DNA of 64,000 bases from Ancylostoma caninum (GCA_037903475.1 JBAJFG010000359.1:826001-890000), one strand, 5' to 3'; positions 39,384 to 52,215 are shown, numbered from the stretch's first letter. Notes: generated by a model not told the origin, from the sequence alone. Program-made: numbers and translations.

Positions 39384-42300
39384 TCATAGGGGTATTGTAG
39401 TCTCCTTGCTTTTCTTCTCACAGGCAGATAGTCCTTGTAGTTGATCAAAAATGTCAATTTGATCCAGACCAACGTACGAGTACTCGTTTCTTAGGCCTTC
39501 TGCTGAAAATTCGACCTGAAAATTGTGGAACAGTGTTAGCATGAATTATTTCCCAAAAGGTAACGATTGAGATTTTTGCCAACGTAGACACCCATTGAAA
39601 TGCAAGGATGCAGTGCCTCAATCTTCTAATCTTATTCTTAGTACTCACTGCTCTATATAGGTAAGCAGGCGAAACGCTGAAGAAAAAGAAATAACAAGAA
39701 AAAGTTCACCAACACACTTATTATTAATTATAATAAGAAAGAACATGGAAAAAATTACAAAAAGTTCCTGGAAGGCAAATCCCGGTCAGAAGATGAGATA
39801 TGGAATTTTTTACAACGTGAGTGCTGTGGCGTTATCTCATGCAACGTCAGCATTCTGAGGCGCATCCTCGAACAATGACACAGGATCTGTTGGAAATCCC
39901 ATCACATTGCTTGCGATGGAGTTTTTTCATTGGTGTGCACACTCCCTAGTGCAAAACCCCAGCGTTTTTCTCTACCTCGACGGATTTTTTTCTTCCCATT
40001 TGCAATTGCTTCCATTATTCTCATAGTCTTAGTGTTTCACGCAAAAAAGAGAGGGAATATATTTTGGCAGGACCTTGGCTTCAACGCTGAGGAAACTGAA
40101 TTATAAATTTGTTCTCTTACCGCTTCATATGTTCCATTGTTCAGATGGACTTTGTCGCAAATCCAATGATGTTTGTCGCCATTTACGTTGTCACTGACAT
40201 AGAGCCTTAAATTAGTCACATCAATTTCGTCACGTATATTTTTCACATCTCCTTTTGAAGCAGGTTTTGTAAACAATTCATGAGGAATGCGCTTGTCCGG
40301 GGAGTGAAAGAGAAGGTAGTTGACGCACATAAGGCTGACGTCAGTGTCTGCCACGTCCGGGAATCACTATTTTAGCGAAAAACTCTCATACTTTCTGTGA
40401 ATGTCGGAATCTCAAATATGTATTGCTTCTGAAATTTCGTCATGGAACGTTCATCGCATTCTTCGCGCAAGCAAACGGTATAAATTCCATACAATTTCAT
40501 AAGTTCTGGCGAGATCTCGACTCAAGTGCTCACCTCTCCCTCTGCTCCTGGCCACTTCTTGTTATGTAGACTGCAAGTTTGCCGCGATAACTCGCAACAT
40601 AATAGCAGAAGTCAATGGCAAAGCTCCGGGACAGCTCGAACGGGCCCAGACTCAGAGTTGAGGTTGCTGGCCCCACGGCATAAGCATACGTGCCCTCTAA
40701 ATAGTGACTTCATTCAGAGAGAAGCAATTGTATCGTCTCTAAGTTCAGAAGAATTCCTCTCGCTTTTTCACTAAGATTAGACCGTTGTATTTCACGTGGA
40801 GTATAGCAGTATGCCTCGCCAGTCGCTTGGCTAAATTCATTCTGCCGACCGATTGTGGCCGAGACATTGGTGGCATGGCTGCAACCTGGTAATCAGTAGT
40901 CGACAAGAATGAAAACCAATGTCTTCCGAACCGAGCGGGGTGCTATACTCTACATGGAGTATGCTCCTAACATTAGAGATGCATAATAGTCTTCTTGAAG
41001 TTTTGTGAAGAGTTGGTCCCACCTATTGCTCTCCCTTATTTAGCGTCGACCCTGACGATGGTGACAACACCTAAAACAACGCCTAAATCCCCCCCCCCCT
41101 CCCCCCACCCCTCATGTGCATAATTTTAGCGTTTGTTAACACTGTGTTATCTGAATGCATGCGCTTCTCATCAATCATCTGTTTGATCTTGTGGTAACAT
41201 TTGCCTATTTGCACGTCACTTCATTTTAAGCGTATCTCACTTTCTAGAGATATCTTTACCTTCGCATTAGTATCATCGTGCTAAAGGCTAAGGAATTATC
41301 TCAAGTTCAAACGAAGATGCACCGCCCATTTCCAGTAATCTAGAGTTGGTTTTCTGGTGGAATTTCTACCCCCTATCAGCCGAGTCATCTAATTGAGGGG
41401 AGCAAGTCAATTTTTCTTAACGTTATCCCAAGTGGAACTCGTGTGTGGGAACACCTGGCTGAGAACATTGGTGTGGGTGTTTTTTTTTTTCGTCACTGTC
41501 TATGGTATCATCTATGTAACGGTTGCAGTCACCTATGTGAGAGATGTTTGCGCTCGAGTAGTGGATCTTCTATTTTAGAGGTGAACAGGTCAGAGTTGAG
41601 GACCTGCTCGCCGCCTAGCCCCAGTGTCGCGCAGCGCGGCAGGACCCAAAATGAAGATTCTCTATGTGGGAGTGCCGCCTAGGTCCCAGAGCGATTATTA
41701 CGCTGCAACTGGCATTTTTTTTTTCAAAGGCAGTTTGACAATCTCCCATTGGTCTGATCACAGAAGAGCGAGGCACAAGAAAATAGATTACTCTGTGGTT
41801 TATTTTGCTGATGTTCATTAAGATAAGTGAGCATATCCTACTCAATATTCTCACCTAACTGTGAGCGAATTCCACTGGACCGCGGCCCTATTGGATCCTC
41901 TGTTGTTTTCCAGCCTGTTGATTCCAGGTCGCGAAGACATGCACCGCTCTCGAAATCGCATTTAACAGCTGCACATGTTTTCTTCGGAAGCTTTGGTGGC
42001 GGCTCATAGTGAGGTACTGAAATGCTCTACTCCATCGCACATTATTGCTATATCCAAATAGTTATTCAAGCAAGAAACGTTTATGGTATGAAGTTAACTA
42101 ATTGATAAGTCGGGCACGAATTCATCCTACCGCGGCTGCTCGCCTGCAAAACTGACTAGCATTTGTTTTGATGCATTTGGAAAGAACAGCAAGCGAAATA
42201 TCGGGATATGATTGTCTGCGCACACAACTACATGCCTATACTTCACAGGATCTGATTGTGGGAATATCCTCCCGAACTGACCACAGTTTTCTCATAATTT

Positions 42301-44602
42301 TACTGGCTTACTCATTCGGCATTCATATATTGCGCTGGAATTGTAGGTGATGTCATCGATGATGGCTGCACCGCCTTGTTTGCCAAACGCATCCAACGTG
42401 AAGTTGTAGGCTTCGACTACTATCTAAACACAAGTGAACTTCGTGTAAACCACTGAGATCTCAAGTCTTCCTTTCATCGCCAATTTGGCTTTCAAACACT
42501 CACAAAACGCTGAATTCCCGTGTGATGTGTGAGTAACAAAATAACTTACCTCGAAAGTGTACCAAATTGTTCCTGGTATGACCACTTTTGCTAACTTTGT
42601 ATTATTCCTCTTTATCGGTTCGCTGCACCATATATAACGTTTCCCCATAGAAGGTGCCCTAAGACACAGACAAAACATCTTGTGGGCAACACTATCAAAC
42701 CGTACTGCCATGCAACATAGGATACTGTTTGAGCACGTTTAGCGTGTTATGTTTGCTACATTGTACTCAAAAACATTAGGGTAATCTAAGGTTGGCCTAA
42801 ACTGCGCGGTGGAAGAGGCGCATAGCCGCCAAATTTCTCGAATGTACTCCATAAATTATTATAGTTACAACATTCTGTATCAGCTTTTTTTTCTCATGTC
42901 ATGCCTCCGCTTAATCATTTGTGATTCCATGATGTAAGTCGGAGGCAGTAGCCAGCAAGGCGAGAAGTAGTCCATGGTTGATTTTCGTGGAAATTCTTGT
43001 AATCCCTACCAAATAATCCTTAATCTGCGACTGCCCACTCACACCCTCGAACATTGAGTCTATTCGATTTGCTTAAAAAAAAAACTACCTGTATCAAGAA
43101 CGGAACACCAATAATAGTGATACTTGATCCCCACTCTCTGGAGCACCGTTCCACATACATAGCATAGGAGACTATGAACAATCTGCATCTATACCACCGA
43201 AAAATGCTGCTATTTTGTGCTTGACCATTTCCCACATTTTTGCAGAAATTACCTCGTGTTAATGTGCACATTCACATCACTCACCTTGTACAAACCCTTA
43301 TCTTCACCCCAGGCGAAGCCCAGAATTTCATCTTGAGGACTCCGTCCCCTTCTTGACACTGTATTGGATCACTGACTAGTGCAGCAGAATACATTGGTGG
43401 TAGCTTCTGTTGTATGCCTGCTATCAGGAAGTATCCATCTGAAATTCGCAGATATCTCTGAAGAAATCAGGTGCCGTCTAGCATGTTGGCTTGTTTTGTG
43501 TTTTCAGTGAATGATAGCTAATTCTCTAATAAATAAAATGGCACCTGTCTCGATTTGCTTGAAGCCATGTGCATTTACTTGACTCAATTACTGTAGAAGA
43601 GCGGAGAATTCTGGCAAACAACGCTCAAGACTGCTACTGATACATATGATATGTGATCTCCTTGTTTTATTTTTGAGAAAAAGAATCTAGCACACTCCTC
43701 AACAGCCTCGGCGTCGATGGTCACTTGCTTACCTGCGCGATCCGATTTGCCGAAGATTGTGTCGCCTTCTGACTCTCCCCAGGATCCTTTCATTCGTATG
43801 AAATCAATCTCATCGCCATTAACGTCGCAAGTATTCTTCTCATTCCGCCATCTGACCAATTCTAGTTCTGTACTATTGACAACAACGTAACAAAACTAAC
43901 GTGCAACTAACTTGTTTACCTGCATGGTTTCGTGAGAAAAGAATCAAAGTCGTAGCACTCCAAATCACATGTGGTTGAGACTTTGAATTGACCGAATGGT
44001 GAACCTGAGGTAATTTGGTGTGCGGATACTTCTACAGTGGATGCGTACGGTCTTATTGTGGTATTTCGCAAATAAGGTTGGTGTTTCTAGCCGATGTTGC
44101 GAGCGTAAATTTTTCTGAGGTTATGCTCCACCTGACATAAAGACATTTTTTTTTCTACATAGAGCGTAACCAGATGGTAGTGGGTGAAAGTTTATCTTTT
44201 ATAATATTTGTGTTAAGATTTACTTGTTTTCACATGTCTGGGCATCAAAAGGTTATTAGTGCATTTCAGCGACCCCACTACCGACCCCAAATTCAAAATC
44301 GTGGATTTCTGTGGAAACATACTTTTACATTGGTGACTGGAGATGATCAGTAAAATCAAACTGGTACTTATTTTACCTTCGTGATCAGCGCTTCCAAAAA
44401 CCCACGGACATATGTTTGTGGAAAAATCTGGATAAAGGGACAAATTTGGAAGGAAATAAATGAAATAAACAAAATTGATAGCTCTGTACAAAACAAGTAT
44501 GATATTCAAGCCCATGGAGTGTGAACCATACTCTACACTGATTTTGTAACCTAAGGGATTTTTGAAAGCTATATGACAATCATCCAGTTCATCATTATCC
44601 AC
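39384..44602 (-). CDS. Protein with two MAM-like domains, 3' part of gene (11 exons seen)
   Basis: MAM domains are extracellular adhesion or binding modules. Exons, 5' to 3' on the minus strand: 44602-44551, 44427-44377, 44004-43920, 43872-43733, 43438-43285, 42658-42550, 42423-42312, 42016-41855, 40696-40535, 40347-40121, 39515-39384 (stop). They sum to 1386 nt and keep phase at every junction, giving 461 residues without an N terminus. Domain 1 (about 47-232) begins TTCDLECYDFDSF, has GVLKMKFWASPGVKIRVC, and ends in the strand pair IVVEAYNFTLDAFG and AAIIDDITY. Domain 2 (about 249-450) begins KCDFESGACL, has GWKTTEDPIG, and ends VEFSAEGLRNEY then YVGLDQIDIF and a final Cys. No membrane span follows, so the C terminus is probably secreted. 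The first exon opens in phase 0 after an acceptor, so more exons lie upstream; a transposon nest starts 113 bp away. The exon at 40347 uses a weak acceptor and is the least certain. Confidence 0.84.
41089..41114. repeat. C-rich homopolymer tract
   Basis: Runs of C broken by single T and A residues lie in the intron between the exons at 41855 and 40696. Simple low-complexity DNA. Confidence 0.85.
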
Positions 44603-44715
44603 CTAACCTTTACGAGGGGTGATGTATGGTGAAAATACCGAGCATGGGAAGTGATTTGCAACTTTCTTCTTGACATGGACGTGTGTAAATGGCACGTGTC
44701 TGCACTTTATGTCTA
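44603..44715. other. Gap between MAM-gene exon and transposon nest
   Basis: 113 bp with no feature besides the splice acceptor GGTTAG of the exon at 44602. By phase it should be the 3' end of an intron of the MAM-domain gene. Confidence 0.5.
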
Positions 44716-46317
44716 CAGGGTGGTCCAAAATTTTGGAGACACGCTAAAAGGTTCATATCTAATGTTGGAAAACGAGTTGGCAATTTTGTTTCCAAAGCGA
44801 TATTTTTCATTCTACAATAAACAAAATCTACCATCATATCTCACGACTTCTTCTACCAAGAGCGAAAAAACATATGAAGAATTAGAACTAGTCTCCTTCT
44901 GTGGCGCGGAAGTGCAGTCTTCCTAGATGATCTGCCCTTTCTAAAAGCGTTTGCTCCAAGGATTAAACAATTTTTATGAGAGTAGAGTCAGTTTTTGTCC
45001 TCGAATGGATGTCATAACAAGAAATCTGCTCGAATGAGTACTAAAAATAAGATTTATAAGGGAGCGGACATGACTTCCTGTGCAAAAACAGAGCAAAAAC
45101 GTACTTTAGGGCTGCTTCTGGTTCTTTTTTTTCACCGTTTAGGGAGGGGACTGGGACTTATTGGGCTCATCAAGTTCCAATCTCAAAGTTCTGAGAAGTA
45201 TTTCCCTCATATTACATTTAATGATGGTGATTAGAATTGAAAAGAACCCTCAGCCCACATTGAATTTCGGCGCATCCGCACCGCATCTCATAACCAAGGT
45301 AGGTTGTCATCCACAGTGACTTTAACGTTTTTCTGTTTCCCACACCTTGTACTTTCGACGTATTGCTTAATGTGCCTCTTATAAAACTTTAGACATTAGC
45401 ACAACATGCGCGCCAAGCCTACACAAAAAAATGAAATTGGGTGGTAAAATTAAGCTTGACTGACGGCCTAGCTGTTCCTAAAAATCATAGTGTTAGGTAA
45501 TATTTTGGAAGGAGCTGTACAATTGTACAAATGAACAGCAAAAGATTGGATGCAAATCGCCAAAACTCGAGATACAGTCGGGTCCGGCAGCCACTGCAAA
45601 TGGGCGCTGGCGGGCGCCGGCCGCCGCCACCCTCCGGCGCCCCGGTATTAATGAGCTATAAATCACTCGAGCTTGGGAGAAAGCGGAGAAAAATACAATT
45701 TTAGTCCATAGTAGACAGAGTGCAGTGGATATGTTAAGGCTATAAAGCAGGGGACCATTTTCACAACTTTCACGTTTTTTCATTTTTGTGATCTTCATGA
45801 GGAAAGATTTCTGAATACACAATAAGCGAAGCCAACTCTTCCATTTTCTGCTATAGTACACTGCTTCGCGAATACAAAAACGGCCGTTATTCTTCAATAG
45901 ATGGACACAGTACTTCACTTATCCCATCTGAATAATAAAGCTCATCCAATTCGGGATCCTCAGAAATAATTGAAATCCATATAAATTGTTCCATATCCAT
46001 TGCGAAGTAGCTCTACCGCTGTCATTTATCTTTCGTGGAGCAGTCCTACACGGCGGAGTTACTCTCTCTCGGTTTCCCTCAACTTTGAAAAGTGGTTTTT
46101 CACTATTACTTACACTATTACTATTACTTACACTTACACTTATCATAATTTATCTCCGAAAGAGTTTTCCACTATTACTTGCACTTACACTTATCGTAGT
46201 TTATCTTTGAAATTTATGCAAAACGTTGCCGGATGCCTTCCTGGACTACCCGAAGGAGATCACGGGGGACGTTCCAAGCAGTGAACCCCAAACACTGCGA
46301 TACTTAACTCTGGATCT

Positions 46318-46386
46318 CCAACGGAGTGGAACCAGCGATAGGGACAGATTGCAATCTGCCACTCAAACCACTGAGCCATCCGGGCT
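46318..46386 (-). other. tRNA-like module 2 in copy A
   Basis: Reading the minus strand, TGGCTCAGTGG (plus 46368-46378) resembles an A box and GGTTCCACTCC (plus 46323-46333) a B box, 35 bp apart. It follows module 1 in the same direction. I could not fold a convincing acceptor stem, so it is weaker than module 1. Confidence 0.55.
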
Positions 46387-46462
46387 ACTTTTCATGTTGG
46401 AGTTTGTTAGATAACTGCAGCAGTCGTAGGCAGCATACTATATGTATTTGCAAAACGGGAGC

Positions 46463-46531
46463 ACAGGGCAGGATTCGATCCCCTGACCACCACAACGTCG
46501 ACCATTCGCTCAACCCACTGAGCTATGTGCG
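46463..46531 (-). other. tRNA-like module 1 in copy A
   Basis: On the minus strand TAGCTCAGTGGG (plus 46514-46525) matches the RNA polymerase III A box and GGATCGAATCC (plus 46471-46481) the B box, at tRNA spacing. The flanks GCGCACA and TGTGCTC would pair 6 of 7 as an acceptor stem, and CAGGG/TCCTG forms a T stem. The anticodon stem does not pair well. It is best read as a tRNA-derived promoter segment, not a working tRNA. Confidence 0.65.
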
Positions 46532-46892
46532 CACGCGATGCAACATACAAATGGTGTCCACTATTACTTACACTTACACTTATCGTAGTTTATCTTAGAA
46601 ATTTAGGTGAAAACGGAGTTGGGTGGGGCCACTCCTGTGAAGCCTAAGCCTAAGCCTTAAACCCATTCTTAAGCATAGGGTTAGGCTTATCTACCCTGTC
46701 TACTATGGACTAAAATTGTATTTTTCTTCGCTTTCTCCCAAGCTCGAGTGATTTATAACTCATTAATACCGGGGCGCCGGAGGGTGGCGACAGCCGGCGC
46801 CCGCTGGCGCCCATTTGCAGTGGCTGCCGGACCCGACTGTAAGTCGAAAAACGCTCATCGCGCCCTTGTCTCCGTAATTTTGGACCGCCCTG

Positions 46893-48056
46893 TATCTTAG
46901 GTAAGTTTACAATCTCTCACGCTTGCAGTCTTATAAAAACGATATTTTGGTCTGTGGCAGTTAAAAGCCAATATTGTTGAGCAACACACATACACTCAAA
47001 CGACCTGTGGCAAATGTTAAAAAGTAGACGACATTTGATTATGCGTGCCTAGTGCCTGCCTTTCTCGCCTTCTTCTCTGGAAATCGCGGACTTCCCTGCG
47101 TTCTTTTTTTCGTAATGTCTTTTAAAGCGTTCGAATTTAGCAGACCAAACTCGGTAACAATCTTCTTACAACATACCATATTTATAGAAAGGGAACCATA
47201 GATCAACATCTGTGTGACCTCCGAGGAATTCTGAATAAGGCTGTCATACAAAATCAAACGGTAATTACTGTGGAGTAACGCTAATCAACAATAACCCACG
47301 CCTCATATCATAAAGCTGTCGACTAATAGCTGCAGCGTCGAACATGGCGTTGGTGGGACATCCTGGAAGTGTAGGATTAGTTCTACCCTATCAACATATT
47401 TTTCGCTGTCAACAACAAAACTATAGGAATTTTATTTTGTGTTTCTTATCGCATCAAGATTTGAAGCTGCTCATAATCCCAAATGCACACATGTACCTTT
47501 TTTTGATCAAAGATATTGATATTGATATTTATGACATTGTTCATTCATCCATGTGAAGAAGAACAACACAAAATTAAAACACAACCAATTTCACTGGAAA
47601 AGATGTCTCTGAGCAGCAGAAGTGTTTCATTTGTTCACTTGAAGGGGTGGGCATAAAGCGCTTGCTAAACTTCCTTCAGGGTAAGGTCGCGAAACACAGG
47701 TACGCTTCAACGATCTGTGGTAACAGTTTAAAAACCAACGGCATTTGATTATTCGTGCCTAGTGTCTGCCTTTTTCGCCTGTCTCTCTGAAAACCAACTC
47801 TTGGCTTTTGCTAATGAATGACTTACCTAGTACGAATCTCACATAGACGTAGAACAGAATATACAGTAAACACGCATACATGCACAGCGTCTGGACAAAT
47901 ATCGAAGTAGCCGTTGCGATCCAGCTAGAATATTGCTACATCCGAAGAAGGTCGTTCAACCAGATCCGTATATGCAACGCGCAATATTTGAACAACAGCG
48001 ATCTAACACAAGAGTAGATGCTTGAATAGGCTATTCATGGAATTTCCAGGAAAACG
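46893..48056. other. No gene recognised
   Basis: AT-rich sequence with short unconserved frames. Two segments at about 46964-47060 and 47699-47775 resemble each other (both contain CATTTGATTAT.CGTGCCTAGTG.CTGCCTTT), indicating a small diverged direct repeat. Confidence 0.4.
48041..48049 (+). promoter_or_regulatory. Candidate spliced-leader acceptor, 56-aa gene
   Basis: AATTTCCAG lies immediately (7 nt) upstream of the ATG at 48057, the usual spacing for trans-spliced nematode messages. Confidence 0.45.
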
Positions 48057-48956
48057 ATGACCAGGTGGTGGCTTCTCTCTGGAGCATTAACGTATCGACA
48101 GTTCAAAGCAATCAATTTAGATCCTGGAAACGGAAAAGAAATTCAGAGAGAAATACGTAGGGAAGAGGAAGAACTGAGGGTCAGTTTCCGATAATCTTCC
48201 AGTTATATAAAATCTAATACACGTACATAAGTATCGATAAGCTGATAGACTAGTAATTGTTGTGCGCGTAGTTGGTTACATGAATAACGAGTAGAAGATG
48301 CGCGTATCTACATAGGTAGGCTTATTTTGGGAAAATCATTTATTATTTATTTTCTATAAAACGAGTCTACCCATTCGTACTTCGTTTCTAAAATGCTTGA
48401 CGCATGGTGCCAAAACGTTCGAATAGCGTCAGAAATTTGCGTGGCGAGATGATTTCGTCTTCTTAATGAAATTCTTCATTTGTTTTAATGAAATCTTTTC
48501 TCAAAGACCTTCTTTATTCGCAAGTATTTACTGTTTTGCACTGATGATTCGCTGAGCTAGGTCCAGTCACGATTATTCTGGACGAGTTTTCTCCTTGCTA
48601 TAACTTTATTATCATCTTCAATTTGATAATTAAGATATCCGGGAGCTTTGAATTGGATTCCAATTTTGTCCGCTGCGAGGACAGACTGTAATCAGATTTT
48701 CATTCGAGTCTGGCTGTCCTTTGCTTTCTCAATACATCTTTCTTTTTCTCTACATCTCAGTCTTTATCAGGACTCGTTAGGAGTTATACAAAATTAAAAG
48801 ATCATTCGACATCTCGAATAATTTTCTGAAATGGCCTTAATTGTTCATAAGGGTACTTTTTGCTCGGGATACTTCAAATAGATTCCCCGATTGAAATTGT
48901 TTTTTCAGCTATTCAAGTATCAGCCGTTTGTCCATCAGTTTGTGTTTCAGAACTGA
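48057..48956 (+). CDS. Candidate 56-aa small membrane protein, two exons
   Basis: Exon 1 is 48057-48179 (41 codons, ends phase 0 at a GTCAGT donor) and exon 2 is 48909-48956 after TTTTTTCAG, with the stop TGA. The product starts MTRWWLLSGALTYRQF, a short hydrophobic segment near the N terminus, followed by a strongly charged stretch (KEIQREIRREEEEL) and a short aromatic tail. The layout resembles small single-span proteins of the inner mitochondrial membrane, but I recognise no family. The start is supported by an acceptor (AATTTCCAG) 7 nt upstream, typical of trans-splicing. The 729-nt intron and tiny second exon are the weak points; exon 1 read through would stop four codons later. Confidence 0.5.
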
Positions 48957-51900
48957 CGGGGTGTTATGCTTTCATACTCGCGTTTTTGAGTGCTACGATA
49001 GGTTCAGTTTCCGAAGTTTTCTCTTCCTCCCTCTGCAAACACTTGCGCGTTCTACCGACATGACTATGGATGCTGCTCCAACAGCTACTGTATTCAGATT
49101 CAGATATTATCGTCAAATGGGCATACAGAGCACTGTAGAGCCGACTTTCTCACTTCTCCCTTCATTAATGCTTGCAGCTGTGTAGCTCTAAAACATTGAA
49201 ATGTAGCAGGTAGCAGGCTTTTCTGTTCGGCTGCTAACTTTTAACGAATTCTTGTAATATTTCATTTGTACGAGCTGTTCTATATCATAAACAAATTAGA
49301 CGCGTCTGAGTTTGCCTGGCTAATTTTACGGTGTAATGAATGTCTTTGGAAATCACATAATACCACTACATGAACATCACCGCGTACTCATGCATGTACG
49401 GTTCTCGGCTTATTATTTTCGGAAATGTAAGACATGTACAGCAGAATTTACCTTGTTTTGATACGCAAAAGTCTACTAATAATGTGGATGTGTTTCCTGA
49501 GATAGACCATGGTGAACCACCTACTATCTAATTAATAGTGCTGCATGTATCTCATACGGCTTCCCTTACTGCACTTTTCTTACATTTCGGATTCTTTCAT
49601 AAACACCGAACATCTATATAGTAGCCGACTTAGTTACGCATATGCACCAGTTGTTGCTAAATAGAAATGTCACGGTGTTCAATCTTTCCATGTAACGATT
49701 CAGGTCATCCAAGCTTGAGTAACATGTTAGCAAGAGGTATATCCAACTTGTTGTCGAAGTTCTTACGTTTCTACTTCCTCGAAGTTTTAGTTCTAACTTT
49801 ACAAACCTGCGATGATTACCTCCATACCTTTCAAATAAGTGATACTGAAATGTTTATGAAAAAAAAAAACAAAGTTTCAGTTCTGATCAGCGAAAAATGG
49901 GCGAAAACAGCTGGATTGTTGTGCGAAATTTGACATTTCCATAGTTTCTGCAACCCACTTCACGCATTTCTGTTTCAGCCCCGATTTACTACACCAACCC
50001 TTAGGTGGATGTTGACAGTCCGTTGGCAGAAAATGAGAACAAATCGAGTTCTTGTAAAATGTGATAACTTTGAAAGTGGTGTGCTTGTTTAAAAGTGCCA
50101 ACTTATCGGTGATTCAAATCTCACATAAGAGCTGCTTCTGTGCTACTTACAGCTGAAATCACGTGCGTACGCAGGAGCAGAGTTCACCTCATAGAACTTC
50201 AGATAGACTGGTCTTCAGGTGATCACTCTCAATTGGTGCTCATTATCAAGGTGTGTTGTGTTTTACGCTCATGACTCACTCACTCTGCGTATTGCTGTGC
50301 ATTTTATACGAACCGCTACATTTACTTCCATGTGACTGACCCTATACATCTTCAATGAATTCACATAAAGACCTCTGAGCTAGTTACTAGAGAGTTGGCG
50401 ACAGTCTCACTCATTCCTGCTAAGTGGGCGTTGATGTTATTTGTTGAGCTTGTTTGTGACTATTACTTAATTTTTAAAAAGACACTAGAGAACAAAACCT
50501 TGTGTGTTTTCTTATTACCAATTTTCCATTCTTGTAACGTAAAGCAGTTAGGACAATTCGATCATGCGTAGTGCGATAAGTAAAATATTGAACAACTGTT
50601 TTATGTGCTGTACTGTGACTTGTTCATATTCCATTTCCAGGTCAAATTTAAAATATATGTGCAACAAGCATATTTCTATACTATAATTTAGCTGTGTATT
50701 GCGAGATTGCGTTTGAGAGGTTTTCCAAAGGCCAGCGCGATTCTTTAAGTAGTAGTCCTGCACTTCCACAAGACTACGATTTCGTTCTGCATCGACTACT
50801 GCCAGTAGGCCTACCATAAGGTTTCCAAAAAAAAAACAACAGCGAATTGAATTATACGAATGTGGCCACAAATGTTATTAAATGCTGTGGCGAAATATTT
50901 TCGGTTTTCTTACGATACATAATTTCAGCCTTTTTTATGTGGTACTTAGTAAGTTTTCACGTGAAAATATTGGACATCTTGCTGCTCTTCGTTGTAGAGG
51001 AATCTACATGAAAAGCCAGTCGCTGTATCCTGGACGACTCCATTCACAGTTTGCAGACATCATTCGTCCTTAATCTTGGCTTTCGCGACGAATCTTCTCG
51101 ATAAGCCCACACATGCGTGTTTCCTGTGCCGCATATAGCCCTTGCAGGCGTTTAATCACCAGTGCTTCGTGCGGATTTCACAACTTTATTTCATTGATGT
51201 CTGACGCTACCGTCATTGCCGTCTGAGATTAGGTTTTAGGAGTGTTAGGCTGCTTCCAATCGACTCTCGATGCTTCTCGAAAGCTTTTGCTGGAGACGAA
51301 GCTCAGCAAAAATACATTCTGCCGATCTTTCTGTTAAATGCCGTCATTAAAGTGACGCTGAGCGTAAATAGCTATAATAGACAAAAGATGCACTGTGAAT
51401 TGCAGTTGACATCCCAAGTTGAAGTCTATAACAGTGGTTGGAACAGTGCCTTATCCTTTCGGAAAGGATACTGGAGCGCAAGAGGAGGATTTTCCGTATC
51501 ACAGCTGCGTGTTTTTGCAAAATCCAATAATATACGCACTTCTCGTCCTAGTTGGAAGGATTGCTACATGGCCTGTTGATGTGTTAGAAATGGTACTGGA
51601 GGAAACTACGCCGATGTTTTTGCTGCACCCAACCCTGGGGGAATTTCCCTGAGAATTTCCCATAAACATAAGAAATGCTGAAAGAGTCGAAGACGACCTT
51701 CGTGATATATGACTGTGTTACACTACGAAAAGCACAGGAACGACGTGTGCTGAACATAATTGTACTAAACTCAGACCCCGGCTCCCTTTTGCCTGCGTTT
51801 CTGTGACTTGTGCATGTCCTTCCTTCAGAATTGCGAAGCACGTGTCGCGTCGGAACTCTTTTCGTTGTGATCCAGTCGAAATGGGAATCACACCGTCAAA

Positions 51901-52215
51901 CCCAGCCTCATGTCTACCGAATGCGCTATTTAAAAATCAAATGCCTCGAAATTTTGCGAATTCGGTGACGTCATAGCAGGATGGCTTTAGTGGCGTCGAG
52001 TCTCGCCTAATTGTATCCTCAGGTGCCATCGACTCAATGCAATCCCACGAATTCTTGGAAAACTGAAGGTTTAGAAATGGGAGAAACTTCTAATAACAAG
52101 GAAGAAGCATATTTCAAATAACTTTCTCTCTAGATCTACATTCCACAAATTTCAATTTTGGGATTTTGAATTTTAAAATTTTGGAATTCTCGATAGGGGA
52201 TTAAAGCCAAGCATT
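48957..52215. other. No gene recognised
   Basis: Several short frames occur, none with a recognisable domain. A stretch at about 51420-51650 (+), with readings such as GTVPYPFGKD and DFPYHSCVF, and overlapping frames on the other strand to 51841 are open on both strands. That is more typical of a repeat than a gene. Confidence 0.35.

Larger units (their letters stand above)
45575..46839. mobile_element. 144-bp-TIR transposon, copy A (long form), nested
   Basis: Terminal inverted repeats of 144 bp (45575-45718 and 46696-46839) begin CAGTCGGGTCCGGCAG and contain the GC-rich GGGCGCCGGC block. TA flanks both ends (45573-45574 and 46840-46841), consistent with a Tc1/mariner-type target duplication. 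The interior has no transposase but carries two tRNA-like modules on the minus strand, a GCCTAA/TTAGGC-rich segment at about 46637-46690, and repeated CTTACACTTACACTTATC motifs. It differs from copy B mainly by about 300 bp of extra interior (about 45896-46207). High similarity between the copies suggests recent mobility, driven by an enzyme not seen here. Confidence 0.92.
44716..46892. mobile_element. TA-flanked TIR element enclosing a second element
   Basis: The ends are inverted repeats of about 26 bp: CAGGGTGGTCCAAAATTTTG on the left and, reading inward from the right, CAGGGCGGTCCAAAATTACG, both continuing GAGACA. TA lies at 44714-44715 and 46893-46894, as for Tc1/mariner-type insertions. 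Without the nested 1265-bp element it is about 910 bp. I found no transposase frame, so it is probably non-autonomous. It lies just upstream of the first recognised exon of the MAM-domain gene and could be in one of its introns. Confidence 0.75.

Noticed and set aside
46463..46531. Functional tRNA gene
   Set aside because: The anticodon stem does not pair, position 33 is not T, and the segment is repeated inside a transposon family.
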